From: Clostridium swellfunianum
GTDB lineage: Bacteria > Bacillota > Clostridia > Clostridiales > Clostridiaceae
Reading direction: 5' to 3'
Assembly (NCBI RefSeq): GCF_023656515.1
Contig: NZ_JAMOFV010000006.1
Span: forward strand, 3,332,036-3,396,035
DNA: 64,000 nt
The first letter of the stretch is position 1, and each line of letters begins with the position of its first letter. Positions 43,941 to 53,349 of the stretch are shown here, one piece after another. The translations under genes and the position numbers were made by a program. The notes below the pieces were generated by a model. The model ran no database searches and was not told the DNA's origin. It was given only the letters and a program-made list of their open reading frames with translations.

Positions 43941-45176
43941 ATGAGCGAAATTATAAATAATAGGGAATACAGACAAAACGTTTTAAAAGAACTTATTATG
44001 GAACTTCATGAAGGTAAAAGTGTTGACCAAGTTAGGGAACGGTTCGCAAAGTTAATAGAAGGAATTGCACCTTCTGAGATATCTGAAATGGAACAGGCAC
44101 TTATTATGGAAGGGATGCCGATAGAAGAGGTTCAGAGACTGTGTGATGTACATGCTGCTGTCTTCAAAGGAAGCATAGAGGAAATTCATAAAAATGATGA
44201 AAAAGGTCCAGAAGAAATGCTAGGGCATCCAATACATACTTTAAAACTCGAAAATAGAGAACTTGAAAGGCTTATTGATGAATCTATAAAATCAGATCTA
44301 GATAGATTTTATAACGATGATAGCAAAGATAATGTTTATAAACTTTTAAGCAATATAAATTTACTTTTAGATATTGATAAACATTATTCAAGAAAGGAAA
44401 ATCTAATTTTCCCGTATCTTGAAAAGTATGGGATAACTGCTCCACCTAAAGTTATGTGGGGTGTTGATGATGAGATTAGAAATGCAATAAAGGAAGTTAA
44501 GAAGCAACTTCATAACTATAAAGGAAATAAGGCTGACGTGAAAAGCAAGCTTGAGGAAACACTAAATAGAATAAAGGAAATGATATTTAAAGAAGAGAGC
44601 ATATTGCTTCCTATGTGTTTAGAAACTCTAACAGAAGATGAGTGGATTACTATAATGGAGGAGAGTGAAGAAATAGGATACTGTTTAATATCCCCTCAAG
44701 AAAAATGGAAGCCTAAGAGAGCAAGCCTAATAAAGGAAAAAAGGGAGACTATGAATATTAGTGATATTGAAGGATACGTTAAACTTCCAACAGGTTATCT
44801 AAGTATTAAGGAGCTTACTTATGTTTTAAACACACTTCCTTTTGATATTACCTTTATAGATAAGAATGATATAGTTAAGTATTTTTCACAATCATCTGAA
44901 AGAATATTTGCAAGGACAAAGGCTGTTATAGGAAGGAGTGTACAAAATTGCCATCCACCTGCCAGTGTTCATATTGTAGAAAAAATGCTGGAAGATTTTA
45001 AGTCGGGAGAAAAGCAACAGGAGGATTTCTGGATTAAAATGGGACCCATGTATGTTTATATAAGATACTTTGCGGTTAGAGACGAGAATGGAGATTATTT
45101 AGGAACTGTAGAGGTAACACAAAACATAAAACCAATTCAGGAGATACAAGGAGAAAAAAGGCTCCTTTCTGAATAA
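43941..45176 (+). CDS. DUF438/hemerythrin-like and PAS domain protein
   Basis: A 411-residue soluble protein. N-terminal DUF438 (about 10-80; LHEGKSVDQVRERFAKLIEGI, GMPIEEVQRLCDVHAAVF), a hemerythrin-like HHE region (about 90-230; GHPIHTLKLENRELERL, DKHYSRKENLIFPYLEKYG, FKEESILLPMCLETL) with His and Glu ligands visible, then a PAS domain (about 285-400; DITFIDKNDIVKYFSQSSERIFARTKAVIGRSVQNCHPP). Likely senses oxygen, NO or redox state by a non-haem iron site; no output domain is attached. The start at 43941 has GAGGA upstream. Confidence 0.9.
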   Translation: MSEIINNREYRQNVLKELIMELHEGKSVDQVRERFAKLIEGIAPSEISEMEQALIMEGMPIEEVQRLCDVHAAVFKGSIEEIHKNDEKGPEEMLGHPIHTLKLENRELERLIDESIKSDLDRFYNDDSKDNVYKLLSNINLLLDIDKHYSRKENLIFPYLEKYGITAPPKVMWGVDDEIRNAIKEVKKQLHNYKGNKADVKSKLEETLNRIKEMIFKEESILLPMCLETLTEDEWITIMEESEEIGYCLISPQEKWKPKRASLIKEKRETMNISDIEGYVKLPTGYLSIKELTYVLNTLPFDITFIDKNDIVKYFSQSSERIFARTKAVIGRSVQNCHPPASVHIVEKMLEDFKSGEKQQEDFWIKMGPMYVYIRYFAVRDENGDYLGTVEVTQNIKPIQEIQGEKRLLSE

Positions 45177-45180
45177 ATAT

Positions 45181-45229
45181 AATATGACAGATCATCAGAT
45201 ATTACTGAAGAACTGTCATATTTATTTCA
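45181..45229 (+). terminator. Possible terminator with long loop
   Basis: AATATGACAG / CTGTCATATT with a loop of about 22 bases and TTATTTC tail, 4 bases after the DUF438 gene. Confidence 0.5.
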
Positions 45230-45244
45230 TGAAAAAATGTAAAT

Positions 45245-45272
45245 TTGATTTGATGCTGAATTATGGTAAAAT
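45245..45272 (+). promoter_or_regulatory. Promoter of the SDR gene
   Basis: TTGATT (45245-45250), 16 bp, TAAAAT (45267-45272), 34 bases before the ATG at 45307. Confidence 0.6.
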
Positions 45273-45306
45273 CAAATTATTATATTCATTAATACGAGGG
45301 ATAAAG

Positions 45307-46053
45307 ATGAAAATAGATTTAAGTGGTAAGGTAGCTTTAGTAACAGGAGCTTCTAGAGGTATAGGAAGAACTATTGCTCTTGAACTTTCTGGTGCAGGAT
45401 CGGCAGTAGCTATTAATTTTAATAAAAATGAAGAAGGGGCTAAAGAGACGCTTGATTTGATAAAGGAAAGAGGCGGTTTTGGCATAATTGTTAAAGGCGA
45501 TGTAAGCGTATATGAGGAAGCGAAAAGGATAATTGATGAAACTGCAAATAAGCTTGGGAAAATAGATATACTAGTTAATAATGCGGGCATATCTAAGGTA
45601 GGGCTTTTTATAGATATGGTCGAACATGAATGGAATGAACTTATAGATGTAGATATAAAAGGGATAATTAACTGCTCTCACTGTGCTTTAAAATATATGC
45701 TTAAGATCAATAAAGGAAGCATAATAAACATATCATCTATATGGGGCAGTACAGGAGCCTCTTGTGAGGTTATTTACTCAGCAGCCAAGGGTGCTGTAAA
45801 CAGCTTTACAAAGGCTTTAGCGAAGGAATTAGGCCCATCTAATATAAGAATTAATGCAATAGCTCCCGGAGTTATTGATACAGAAATGAATGCATGGCTT
45901 TCAGAAGCTGAAAGAGAAACTCTTGTACAAGATATACCAATGATGAGGTTTGGAACAGGCGAAGATGTTGGAAAGCTTGTGGTATTTTTAGCTAGCGATG
46001 CCGCAAAATATATAACAGGTCAAATAATAACTGTTGATGGTGGAATGATATAA
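45307..46053 (+). CDS. SDR-family oxidoreductase, YmfI/FabG-like
   Basis: A 248-residue classical short-chain dehydrogenase. The start at 45307 is preferred: GAGGGATAAAG lies upstream and the NAD(P) motif TGASRGIGRT then falls near residue 13; a longer in-frame start at 45184 adds residues upstream of the promoter. Motifs NNAG, catalytic Ser in NISSIWG and YSAAKG are present. The pattern SIWGSTGASCEVIYSAAKG is like clostridial enzymes called elongation factor P 5-aminopentanone reductase (YmfI), but FabG-type function cannot be excluded. It lies 22 bases before the SGNH gene and may be part of its operon. Confidence 0.85.
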   Translation: MKIDLSGKVALVTGASRGIGRTIALELSGAGSAVAINFNKNEEGAKETLDLIKERGGFGIIVKGDVSVYEEAKRIIDETANKLGKIDILVNNAGISKVGLFIDMVEHEWNELIDVDIKGIINCSHCALKYMLKINKGSIINISSIWGSTGASCEVIYSAAKGAVNSFTKALAKELGPSNIRINAIAPGVIDTEMNAWLSEAERETLVQDIPMMRFGTGEDVGKLVVFLASDAAKYITGQIITVDGGMI

Positions 46054-46075
46054 AATTGTTATAGGTGGAGGAAAT

Positions 46076-47170
46076 ATGAGTAACAGAGAGATTAATGTAC
46101 AAGAAATTGATAAAAACATGATTATTGAGGACTTAATTGATAATTTTAAATGGATTATGCCAACAGAAAGCCCTTTTAAATTATCTGGTTTTCTATGGTT
46201 TTCACAAGATAAATGCTACAGAAGACTGCCTAAAAAGCCGATGTATAAATTATCCGAGGAAGTTGATATATTAGCAAATTGCACTGCAGGCGGGCAGATT
46301 AGATTTAGAACTAATAGCAGCTCCGTTGCAGTCAAGGTTAAGCTTTTAGGAGCTGCCAATATGGTTCATATGACGGCAACAGGTCAATGCGGCTTTGACA
46401 TATATGCAGGGACTGATGAAAAGGTTTATTACTGCGGTACAACAAAATTTGACCACACAAAAACCGAATATGAATATACATTTTTCAAAATGAAAGACAA
46501 GCTGTGGAAAAATATAATTATTAATTTTCCACTATATCAAGGAGTGGAGCAGATTCAAGTCGGTATAGAGGCTTCTGCTGAGGTTCAGGCTCCCTTCAAC
46601 TATAAGTCTGACAAAAAGATTCTTTTTTATGGTACTTCAATTACTCAAGGAGGCTGTGCTTCAAGGCCGGGAATGGCTTACACCAACATACTAAGCAGGA
46701 AGCTGAACATGGAGGTTATAAATTTAGGCTTCTCAGGTAATGGAAAAGGGGAACCAGAGATGGCAAAACTTATAGCGTCTATAGAGAATCCTGCATGCTT
46801 GGTTTTAGATTATGAGCCTAATTGCATAAGCACTGATTTATTAGGAAAAACTTTACCAGAATTTATTAGAATATATAGGGAAGTCCATCCAAAGGTACCT
46901 ATATTAGTAGTATCAAGAATTTCATATGCAATGGACAGATATGATGAAGAAATAAGTAAAGCACGCACAGAAAGAAAAGCCATTCAGAAAAATACAGTAG
47001 AAAAGTATAAATCAATGGGAGACTCTTATATATATTTTTATGATGGAGAGGCGTTGCTGGGACAGGATTTTGAAGAGTGTACAGTAGATGGAATTCATCC
47101 AACCGATTTGGGTTTCTCAAGAATTGCGGAAGGACTAGAAAGGCCTTTATTGGATATATTAAATATTTAG
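46076..47170 (+). CDS. SGNH/GDSL-family hydrolase with N-terminal GxDLY-like domain
   Basis: A 364-residue hydrolase. The N-terminal 170 residues form a beta-sandwich domain of the GxDLY type (KCYRRLPKKPMYKL, GFDIYAGTDEKVYY). The SGNH core has Ser188 in FYGTSITQGG (block I), NLGFSGNG (block II), DYEPNC (block III) and D338/H341 in DGIHPTDLG (block V), so the catalytic set is complete. Such enzymes usually deacylate sugars or polysaccharides. No signal peptide, so it is cytoplasmic. Ribosome binding site GTGGAGGA. It stands just before an AraC regulator and is read with it. Confidence 0.85.
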   Translation: MSNREINVQEIDKNMIIEDLIDNFKWIMPTESPFKLSGFLWFSQDKCYRRLPKKPMYKLSEEVDILANCTAGGQIRFRTNSSSVAVKVKLLGAANMVHMTATGQCGFDIYAGTDEKVYYCGTTKFDHTKTEYEYTFFKMKDKLWKNIIINFPLYQGVEQIQVGIEASAEVQAPFNYKSDKKILFYGTSITQGGCASRPGMAYTNILSRKLNMEVINLGFSGNGKGEPEMAKLIASIENPACLVLDYEPNCISTDLLGKTLPEFIRIYREVHPKVPILVVSRISYAMDRYDEEISKARTERKAIQKNTVEKYKSMGDSYIYFYDGEALLGQDFEECTVDGIHPTDLGFSRIAEGLERPLLDILNI

Positions 47171-47188
47171 AACAGGGTGAAAAGTAGT

Positions 47189-48070
47189 ATGGAAAAATCC
47201 AAAAGAACTTTAAAAAAGTATCATCTTGACAAGCAATTTTTTTTATCTCCAACTAAGTTCGGCGGACTAATGCTTTATCAAATAGGAGATTTATTTTGTG
47301 ATAGTGGCTACTATTTAAAGAAGCACAAGCAAATAGTTTATGAAATAACTTATATTTACTCTGGAAAAGGAAAGTTTTATGTTAATGACAAACAGTATGA
47401 AGTAAAAAAAGGTGATATTATCATCAACAAACCTGGAGACATGCATGAAGGTGAAGCAGATGCAATAGAACCATTTAGATTCTTTTATCTAGGTTTTTTG
47501 TTTTCAGACTCAGAGGAAGAAGAACAGGAGCTGCTTGCTAGTATAAAAAACGTATTGGATAATTTAAAGCATCCAATAGCAATTGAGAAAACAAGTATCC
47601 AGGAGAGCTTTACAAAGGCTTATAAGGAATTTATTAGTGGTGACGAGTATTCGAAGTATTTGGTAAAAAATTGCTTAATGGAAATACTAATAACAACTTG
47701 CAGAAATTTTAAAGAAAGTAACAAACTTAGTTTCACGGAATATGAGATTAAAGAAAAACTGCTTGATAGGATAATAAGTTATATAGATACAAATTTTGAA
47801 AAAAGTATAAGAGTAGAGGACATAGCATCGGAATTTGGGTATAGCAGTTCATATATTTCTCATTTGTTTTCAAAGCATATGGGTATTAGTGTGAAAAGCT
47901 ATTATGATAATAAGCGACTGGAAAGAGCTTTTAAGCTGCTAAAAGATAGTGGGATGTCTATATCAGATATAGCTGCTAAATTAAATTATAAATCTTTATA
48001 TTCCTTTAGCAGAGCTATAAAAGATAAATATGGGGCTGCTCCAACTACCATCAGAAACCTTAGTAAATAA
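47189..48070 (+). CDS. AraC-family transcriptional regulator
   Basis: A 293-residue regulator. Cupin-like N-terminal sensing domain (VYEITYIYSGKGKFYVNDKQYEVKKGDIIINKPGDMHEGEAD) and two helix-turn-helix motifs at the C-terminus (VEDIASEFGYSSSYISHLFSKHMGI and ISDIAAKLNYKSLYSFSRAIKDKYG). The start at 47189 has AGGGTGA upstream; a GTG at 47177 overlaps it. Placed next to the promoter of the first GHL10 gene, it is the best candidate for the factor binding the direct repeats at 48106 and 51587. Own terminator overlaps its stop. Confidence 0.93.
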   Translation: MEKSKRTLKKYHLDKQFFLSPTKFGGLMLYQIGDLFCDSGYYLKKHKQIVYEITYIYSGKGKFYVNDKQYEVKKGDIIINKPGDMHEGEADAIEPFRFFYLGFLFSDSEEEEQELLASIKNVLDNLKHPIAIEKTSIQESFTKAYKEFISGDEYSKYLVKNCLMEILITTCRNFKESNKLSFTEYEIKEKLLDRIISYIDTNFEKSIRVEDIASEFGYSSSYISHLFSKHMGISVKSYYDNKRLERAFKLLKDSGMSISDIAAKLNYKSLYSFSRAIKDKYGAAPTTIRNLSK

Positions 48071-48084
48071 GCTAAGGTTTTTTT
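48055..48084 (+). terminator. Rho-independent terminator overlapping the araC-type stop
   Basis: AAACCTTAG (48055-48063) pairs with CTAAGGTTT (48072-48080), followed by TTTT. The TAA stop lies in the loop. Confidence 0.78.
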
Positions 48085-48105
48085 GATATTAAAATTCCTC
48101 CAAAT

Positions 48106-48159
48106 GTTAAATAAAAAGCAGTTTGTGTTAAATAAATGGAGAAAAAATTCTGATATAAT
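48106..48159 (+). promoter_or_regulatory. Activator-type promoter with tandem GTTAAATAAA repeats (GHL10 gene 1)
   Basis: Two exact copies of GTTAAATAAA start at 48106 and 48127, 21 bp apart (two helical turns), on the same face. A perfect -10 TATAAT lies at 48154-48159, 27 bp after the second repeat start. No -35 of quality is present at the right place, as expected for an AraC-activated promoter. The same design occurs at 51587-51641. Confidence 0.72.
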
Positions 48160-48238
48160 TCAAATTATGGATAATATTTTCAAATTTATAAAGTTATGAA
48201 AATATTAATCCTAAAATTTATTAATGAGGAGGAGAACC

Positions 48239-51200
48239 ATGAGAAAAATCAAAAAAATTCTTAGTATTGCGCTTACTGGTTTCTTAATGCTCGCCGCTTT
48301 TCCTGCAAAGACACATGCAATAAATAATGGTAGCTTGCAAGGAAAGCTTGAGATTGAGGCAGCAAGTTTGGATCCCAGCCTTAATGTACAAGGTCCTAAA
48401 AAAGAAATTAATTATTTTGATGTGGACGTGAGTACAGGTAAGGATAATTTTATTGCACTTTTATCCAGTAAGTATGGAACGGTAACAGGAATAACCAAGA
48501 CAAATTGGGTTGCCGTACAGATTGACAGTACAAACACAGTTAGGAAAGTTATAAACAAAGCACCATCTCTGGGAGCAAAGCCAGCTTTTAATCAGTCGGC
48601 CAATATTGAAATATTGCAAGGTGGATATGTTCTTATAGCTTCTGATGATAGCTATGCTACAAGAGGCTATAAGAAATTTTTAGCTGAAAACTTTAAGGAG
48701 GGAGACATAGTAAAATTAAGATTGAACGATCAGGTTTTTACTATAGATCAGCTTACCTCACAGGTTGGTGCTCCAGAGATAGACATGACAATAGATAATG
48801 AGCAGATGTATACAGTAACTTCAGGTACAACTTCTATAAAAGGAAAATTATCTAATTTAAAATTAGGACAAGCATATAAATTGAAGATAAATAATCAAGA
48901 AACTGCGATGAACAATGATTTAACCTTCAATTTAGAAGTTAAGCTCAAAGAAGGGGTAAATTACATAGATATTGTCCTTTATGAAAACGATTTAGAGAAA
49001 ATAAAGAAATCTATCATAGTTTACAATAAATCAAATGAAAACAATAATAAGGAAGTAGTGCTTTGGATAGAGCAAAGCCCTAACTCAAAATCTTTTCAAA
49101 CTGTTGATGACATAGAGAAAATGATTCTAAAAGCAAAAGATGCAGGGGTAACTGCTTTTGGAATTGATGCTAAGGGACCAGAAGGTTTTGTTTCATACAA
49201 GAAAAGTGATTTGTCAAAGTCGCCCTATGTAAGTGAAATGAAAAGTGATAAAAAGAAGGGATCAAATCCTGATTTGGATTTATTAGATGAGTATGTACGA
49301 ATTGCTCACAAATATGGGATGAAGGTTTATGCAAGCATAAACGTGTTCACAGAAGGAAACATAGAAATCGGGGAATCAGCAGTGCTAGCAAATCATCCAG
49401 AATGGGAAGAAATAGTGCAAAGACCGGAAGATAAAGGTCAGCTTCTTCCAATTTCAAAGAGCAGCTATTCTAATAAATTATTAACTTTTGTCAATCCTGC
49501 AAATGATGAAGTACAAAAGTTTCAATTGAAGCGCTTTGAGGAAATACTGAAAAACTATGATGTTGATGGTATAAACTTAGACAGGGGAAGATACGACAAT
49601 CTATATGCTGATTTTAGCGAAATTAGTAAAGTTAAATTTCAGAAATACTTACAAGAAAGAGGTAAGACTTTAGAAGCTTGGCCGGGTGATGCATTTAAAA
49701 TAAACTCAGAAGGAACTATTGTAAAAGGAAAATATTACAATGAATGGTGGGCCTTCCGTTCAGGAGTAATAAAGGATTTTTCGAGCAAGGTTAGAGGGTT
49801 AGTTAATGATTATTCAGCAAAGAAGGGTAAAAAGCTTACACTATCAGCTTATGTTGGCTCATGGTATGAAAGTCTTTATCAAAACGGTATAAACTGGGCA
49901 AGTCCAGATTTTAAGTATGATAAAAGATTAGCTCTTCCAGAGGATGATATATATACTGAAGATTATCAAAAGACTGGGTATATCGATAATTTGGATTTTA
50001 TAATGATTGGAACCTATTATAAAACTTCTAAAGAAGTAAATAAGTATATTACCTTAGGAAACATTATAACTAACGGGGAGCTCCCTATATACGCTGGGAT
50101 GTCACTTCCAGATATACCAGAACCAGCTGTTCAAAGAGAAGTTTTTCAGACAGCTTTAACTAATTCGAGTGGGCTGATGCTGTTTGATCTATGTTATACA
50201 AACTGGCCAATACAGAAAGCTGCTATAAAGGATAAGAAGTATATCAAAGATTTTCAGCTGGGAATAAGCAACCCAAAGGATGGCTCAAACTTTATAGAGG
50301 CTGCTGATATTAACATAAATAGAAATGAAGATACTATAGTTATTTATAATGAAGGCCTTGGCAAGGATACAACAGGTACGGGTGTATATGGCGTTGAGGT
50401 GGCTGTTGACAGTCAGGGTAAGGTAGTTGAAACGGCAAATCAAAAAACAGCTATAAACTGGTCGTGGACAGCTGATGCTGGCAAAATTAAAAATGACACT
50501 AAAATACCACAAGGCGGTTATGTAATCTCAACTCAGGATAAATCGGGTGTTAAAACCTTAAGACAGCTTTTGGCAAATAATTATAACATTGGCGATGATG
50601 TAAGAGCAGCAATACTTAAAGGTTATCTTGATTATGAAGGGGTAAAGACATCAAGCAGCAAGCTTGCTATAAATGGAATTGTCGAGGTGTTAGGCTTTGG
50701 TAAAGCAGAAGTAAAGATTAATAATGAGCAGGCTATAATAACTAACAACTGCAACTATTCTGGTGAAGTAGAACTAGTGGAAGGCGAAAATATTATAAAG
50801 CTTGAAGTATTTGTAGATGGAAAAAAGACTAATGAAAAAAGCATAAAAATTTATAGAGAACAAGAAGGGGTTACATTAAAAAATACAGAAGAGACAAAGG
50901 TAGTATCTATAGGAAATAGCAGCAACAGCAGAGCTGAAGTTATAGTTCCAAAGTCTGCTATAGATGGAGAAAAGAAATTGAGTATTCAGGCAGTTAAAGA
51001 TGGCATAGAAAAATTTCCTAAAGGCTTGAAGTCTGATATTTTTGAGTTTAAAATAGATAATCAAAAGTCTTTTGAATTTAAAAAGCCAATTTCTATAGCT
51101 ATTAAGCCATTAGCTAACATGGATAATACCTCTAATTTAGTACTTGCTTATTTAGATGAAGTAAATAATAAATGGATTGTTATTGAAAACTCTAAGTATG

Positions 51201-51541
51201 ATGCTGTTAGTGGATTAGTTATTGGAGAAACCAGCCACTTCACTATGTATGCAGTAGTAGATAAAGAAGAAATCCTTTCGAAGACAGAGGAAAATCAAGA
51301 AGAACAACCTAAGACTGAAGATCCAAAAACTGAAACGCCCAAAGAAGATAAACCAAACCAAACTGGAAATGAACAGACAGAAGATATACAAAAGCCTCAA
51401 AGCGGCGAAGGAACTGTAGAAAAAACAAATAATTTACCTCAAACAGGGCATCAAGTTGATTTTAATTTACTAATAATATTTGGTTGCACAGCTATAATTT
51501 TGGGTCTATCAACTCTAATTAAAAGAAAGCGTAATGTGTAG
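48239..51541 (+). CDS. Secreted, cell-wall-anchored GHL10-family glycoside hydrolase
   Basis: A 1100-residue surface enzyme. Signal peptide (residues 1-27, cleaved near THA-IN); an N-terminal beta domain (about 55-170); a short strand-rich spacer; the GHL10 domain (PF02638-like TIM barrel, about 275-660: VVLWIEQSPNSKSF, VDGINLDRGRYDN with candidate catalytic Asp, YASINVF, WPIQKAAIKD); a second copy of the N-terminal domain (about 690-800, with SQGKVVETANQ, GGYVISTQDKSG); a bacterial Ig-like/ZU5-like segment; a Pro/Glu/Lys-rich wall spacer; and the sortase signal LPQTG (1066-1070), a hydrophobic helix and KRKR tail. The start at 48239 has GAGGAGGAG upstream. Substrate unknown. Confidence 0.88.
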   Translation: MRKIKKILSIALTGFLMLAAFPAKTHAINNGSLQGKLEIEAASLDPSLNVQGPKKEINYFDVDVSTGKDNFIALLSSKYGTVTGITKTNWVAVQIDSTNTVRKVINKAPSLGAKPAFNQSANIEILQGGYVLIASDDSYATRGYKKFLAENFKEGDIVKLRLNDQVFTIDQLTSQVGAPEIDMTIDNEQMYTVTSGTTSIKGKLSNLKLGQAYKLKINNQETAMNNDLTFNLEVKLKEGVNYIDIVLYENDLEKIKKSIIVYNKSNENNNKEVVLWIEQSPNSKSFQTVDDIEKMILKAKDAGVTAFGIDAKGPEGFVSYKKSDLSKSPYVSEMKSDKKKGSNPDLDLLDEYVRIAHKYGMKVYASINVFTEGNIEIGESAVLANHPEWEEIVQRPEDKGQLLPISKSSYSNKLLTFVNPANDEVQKFQLKRFEEILKNYDVDGINLDRGRYDNLYADFSEISKVKFQKYLQERGKTLEAWPGDAFKINSEGTIVKGKYYNEWWAFRSGVIKDFSSKVRGLVNDYSAKKGKKLTLSAYVGSWYESLYQNGINWASPDFKYDKRLALPEDDIYTEDYQKTGYIDNLDFIMIGTYYKTSKEVNKYITLGNIITNGELPIYAGMSLPDIPEPAVQREVFQTALTNSSGLMLFDLCYTNWPIQKAAIKDKKYIKDFQLGISNPKDGSNFIEAADININRNEDTIVIYNEGLGKDTTGTGVYGVEVAVDSQGKVVETANQKTAINWSWTADAGKIKNDTKIPQGGYVISTQDKSGVKTLRQLLANNYNIGDDVRAAILKGYLDYEGVKTSSSKLAINGIVEVLGFGKAEVKINNEQAIITNNCNYSGEVELVEGENIIKLEVFVDGKKTNEKSIKIYREQEGVTLKNTEETKVVSIGNSSNSRAEVIVPKSAIDGEKKLSIQAVKDGIEKFPKGLKSDIFEFKIDNQKSFEFKKPISIAIKPLANMDNTSNLVLAYLDEVNNKWIVIENSKYDAVSGLVIGETSHFTMYAVVDKEEILSKTEENQEEQPKTEDPKTETPKEDKPNQTGNEQTEDIQKPQSGEGTVEKTNNLPQTGHQVDFNLLIIFGCTAIILGLSTLIKRKRNV

Positions 51542-51566
51542 GGAGTCTAAAAGACTCCCTTTTTTA
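51541..51566 (+). terminator. Rho-independent terminator
   Basis: GGGAGTCT / AGACTCCC with a 3-base loop and TTTTTT tail, overlapping the last base of the GHL10 stop codon. Confidence 0.85.
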
Positions 51567-51586
51567 ATTTAAAAACCACCTAAAAT

Positions 51587-51641
51587 GACAAATAAAAAGG
51601 CAGCTTATGTTAAATAAAAGGAGAAAAGTTTCTGTTAAAAT
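51587..51641 (+). promoter_or_regulatory. Activator-type promoter with tandem repeats (GHL10 gene 2)
   Basis: GACAAATAAA at 51587 and GTTAAATAAA at 51609, 22 bp apart, then GGAGAAAA and the -10 TAAAAT (51636-51641), again 27 bp after the second repeat start. About 50 bases of this region match the promoter of GHL10 gene 1. Confidence 0.7.
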
Positions 51642-51713
51642 ATATATTAAGAAAAGTAATTCCAAAAATAATGCAATAGACATAATATTAAGAGGATTAC
51701 AAGGAGGTTAGCT

Positions 51714-53273
51714 GTGAAAGAACTAAAGGATGTAATAAATGGAAGAGTAAACAATGAAGAAGAATCTAATAAGAATGTTTTGAGTGAGAAAATAACAGAA
51801 GAACCACTAATAATGGAATTTATCAATGAAAAAATCTATACTGTACAAGAAAATAGTACAATAATCAGCGGCTGTTTAAAAAATATAAAATACGATAAAA
51901 GTTATCATTTAAGAGTAAACAATAAAGAAATAAATTTAGATACACAATTTTCTTTTAAACAGGAGCTTAAGCTTGCTGAAGGAACAAATTTTATAGATGT
52001 TGTACTCTATGAGGATAATACTGAAAAAGTAAAAGAAAGCATAGTTGTCTACAGAAAAACAAAGGACTTCCCAGAGAAGGAAGTGGTACTATGGGTTGAA
52101 CAGTTTCCAAATGCAAAGGATTTCAAAGCTGTCCAAGATATTGAAAAAATGATGCTTACTGCTAAAAAGTCCGGTATAACTGCTTTTGGTATAGATATTA
52201 AAGGTCCTGAAGGCTTCGTATCTTATAAAAAGAATGAACTGTCAAATTCTCCATATATAAGTGAAATCAAGCATCCTAAAAAAACAGGTGTAAGTACAGA
52301 GTTTGATCTTTTGGAAGAGTTTATAGCCATTGCTCATAAGCTTAACATGAAAGTATTTGCAAGCATAAATGTTTTTGTTGAAGGTAATATCATTTTGGAT
52401 GAGTCAGCATTCTTAAAAGAACATCCTGAGTGGGAGGAAATAGTTCAAAGACCTGAAGATAAAGGAGCTTTACTTCCACTTTCAAAGAGCTGCTTTGATA
52501 AGAAGATTTTAAGCTTTGTAAATCCTGCTAATGATGAAGTTCAAGAGCTTCAATTGAAGAGATTCGAAGAAGTGCTTAAAAACTACGATGTAGATGGGGT
52601 TAACTTAGATAGATGCAGATATGACAATATGTATGCAGATTTTAGCAAGATAACAAGAGAAAAATTTGAGACGTTTTTAAATTCAAAGAATATGAAGCTT
52701 CAGAACTGGCCAGGAGATGTTTATAAGGTTGAGTCAGATGGAAGTCTTAATAAAGGCTGCTTATACGACTACTGGTGGATGTTCCGATCTTCACTGATTA
52801 AAGAATTTGCAGCAAAGGTTAGAGATCTTGTTGACAGATACTCAAAGGATAAAAATAGAAACATATTTTTATCAGCTTATGTTGGATCATGGTATGAATA
52901 TCTCTATCAAAACGGAATTAATTGGGCAAGCCCTAGTTTTAAATATGATAGTAGATTAGCCTTTCCAGAGGACAGCCTTTATACAGAGAAGTATGCTGAA
53001 ACTGGGTATATAGACCTCTTAGACTTTATAATGATTGGAACTTATTATGATACTGCTAAAGAGATTAATAAATATATAACCTTAGGCAATATAATTACTA
53101 ATGGCGAGCTTCCTATTTATGCTGGCATGGCACTAACGGAGATACCTGATGCTGAGGTTCAGAGAGAAGTGTTTCAAGCTGCTTTAAACAATTCTAATGG
53201 ACTAATGTTGTTCGATCTTTGCTATACTGATTGGCCGATACAAGAGGCAGCCATAAAAAATAAAAAATTATAG
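51714..53273 (+). CDS. Cytoplasmic GHL10-family glycoside hydrolase paralogue
   Basis: A 519-residue protein starting at GTG with an ideal AAGGAGGT upstream. It has no signal peptide, no membrane helix and no LPxTG. It aligns with the spacer and GHL10 domain of the secreted paralogue (VVLWVEQFPNAKDF, ITAFGIDIKGPEGFVSYKK, VDGVNLDRCRYDNMYADFS, WPIQEAAIKNKK) and stops directly after that domain. The position of the putative catalytic Asp is kept. Thus the pair comprises one external and one internal form. It has its own promoter with the same repeats. Substrate unknown; it may finish degradation of imported fragments. Confidence 0.85.
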   Translation: MKELKDVINGRVNNEEESNKNVLSEKITEEPLIMEFINEKIYTVQENSTIISGCLKNIKYDKSYHLRVNNKEINLDTQFSFKQELKLAEGTNFIDVVLYEDNTEKVKESIVVYRKTKDFPEKEVVLWVEQFPNAKDFKAVQDIEKMMLTAKKSGITAFGIDIKGPEGFVSYKKNELSNSPYISEIKHPKKTGVSTEFDLLEEFIAIAHKLNMKVFASINVFVEGNIILDESAFLKEHPEWEEIVQRPEDKGALLPLSKSCFDKKILSFVNPANDEVQELQLKRFEEVLKNYDVDGVNLDRCRYDNMYADFSKITREKFETFLNSKNMKLQNWPGDVYKVESDGSLNKGCLYDYWWMFRSSLIKEFAAKVRDLVDRYSKDKNRNIFLSAYVGSWYEYLYQNGINWASPSFKYDSRLAFPEDSLYTEKYAETGYIDLLDFIMIGTYYDTAKEINKYITLGNIITNGELPIYAGMALTEIPDAEVQREVFQAALNNSNGLMLFDLCYTDWPIQEAAIKNKKL

Positions 53274-53349
53274 AAATAGAAACTAGAAAACAAGTTAACA
53301 AGTTAAAAAGTTATCTTTTTAGTAATTAAAGAAGATGGGGGTAGTAATA

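Noticed and set aside
53281-53335. AAGTTAACAAGTTAAAAAGTTA repeats after the second GHL10 gene, as a regulatory repeat
   Set aside because: Short, irregular and AT-rich; no promoter or hairpin supports it.
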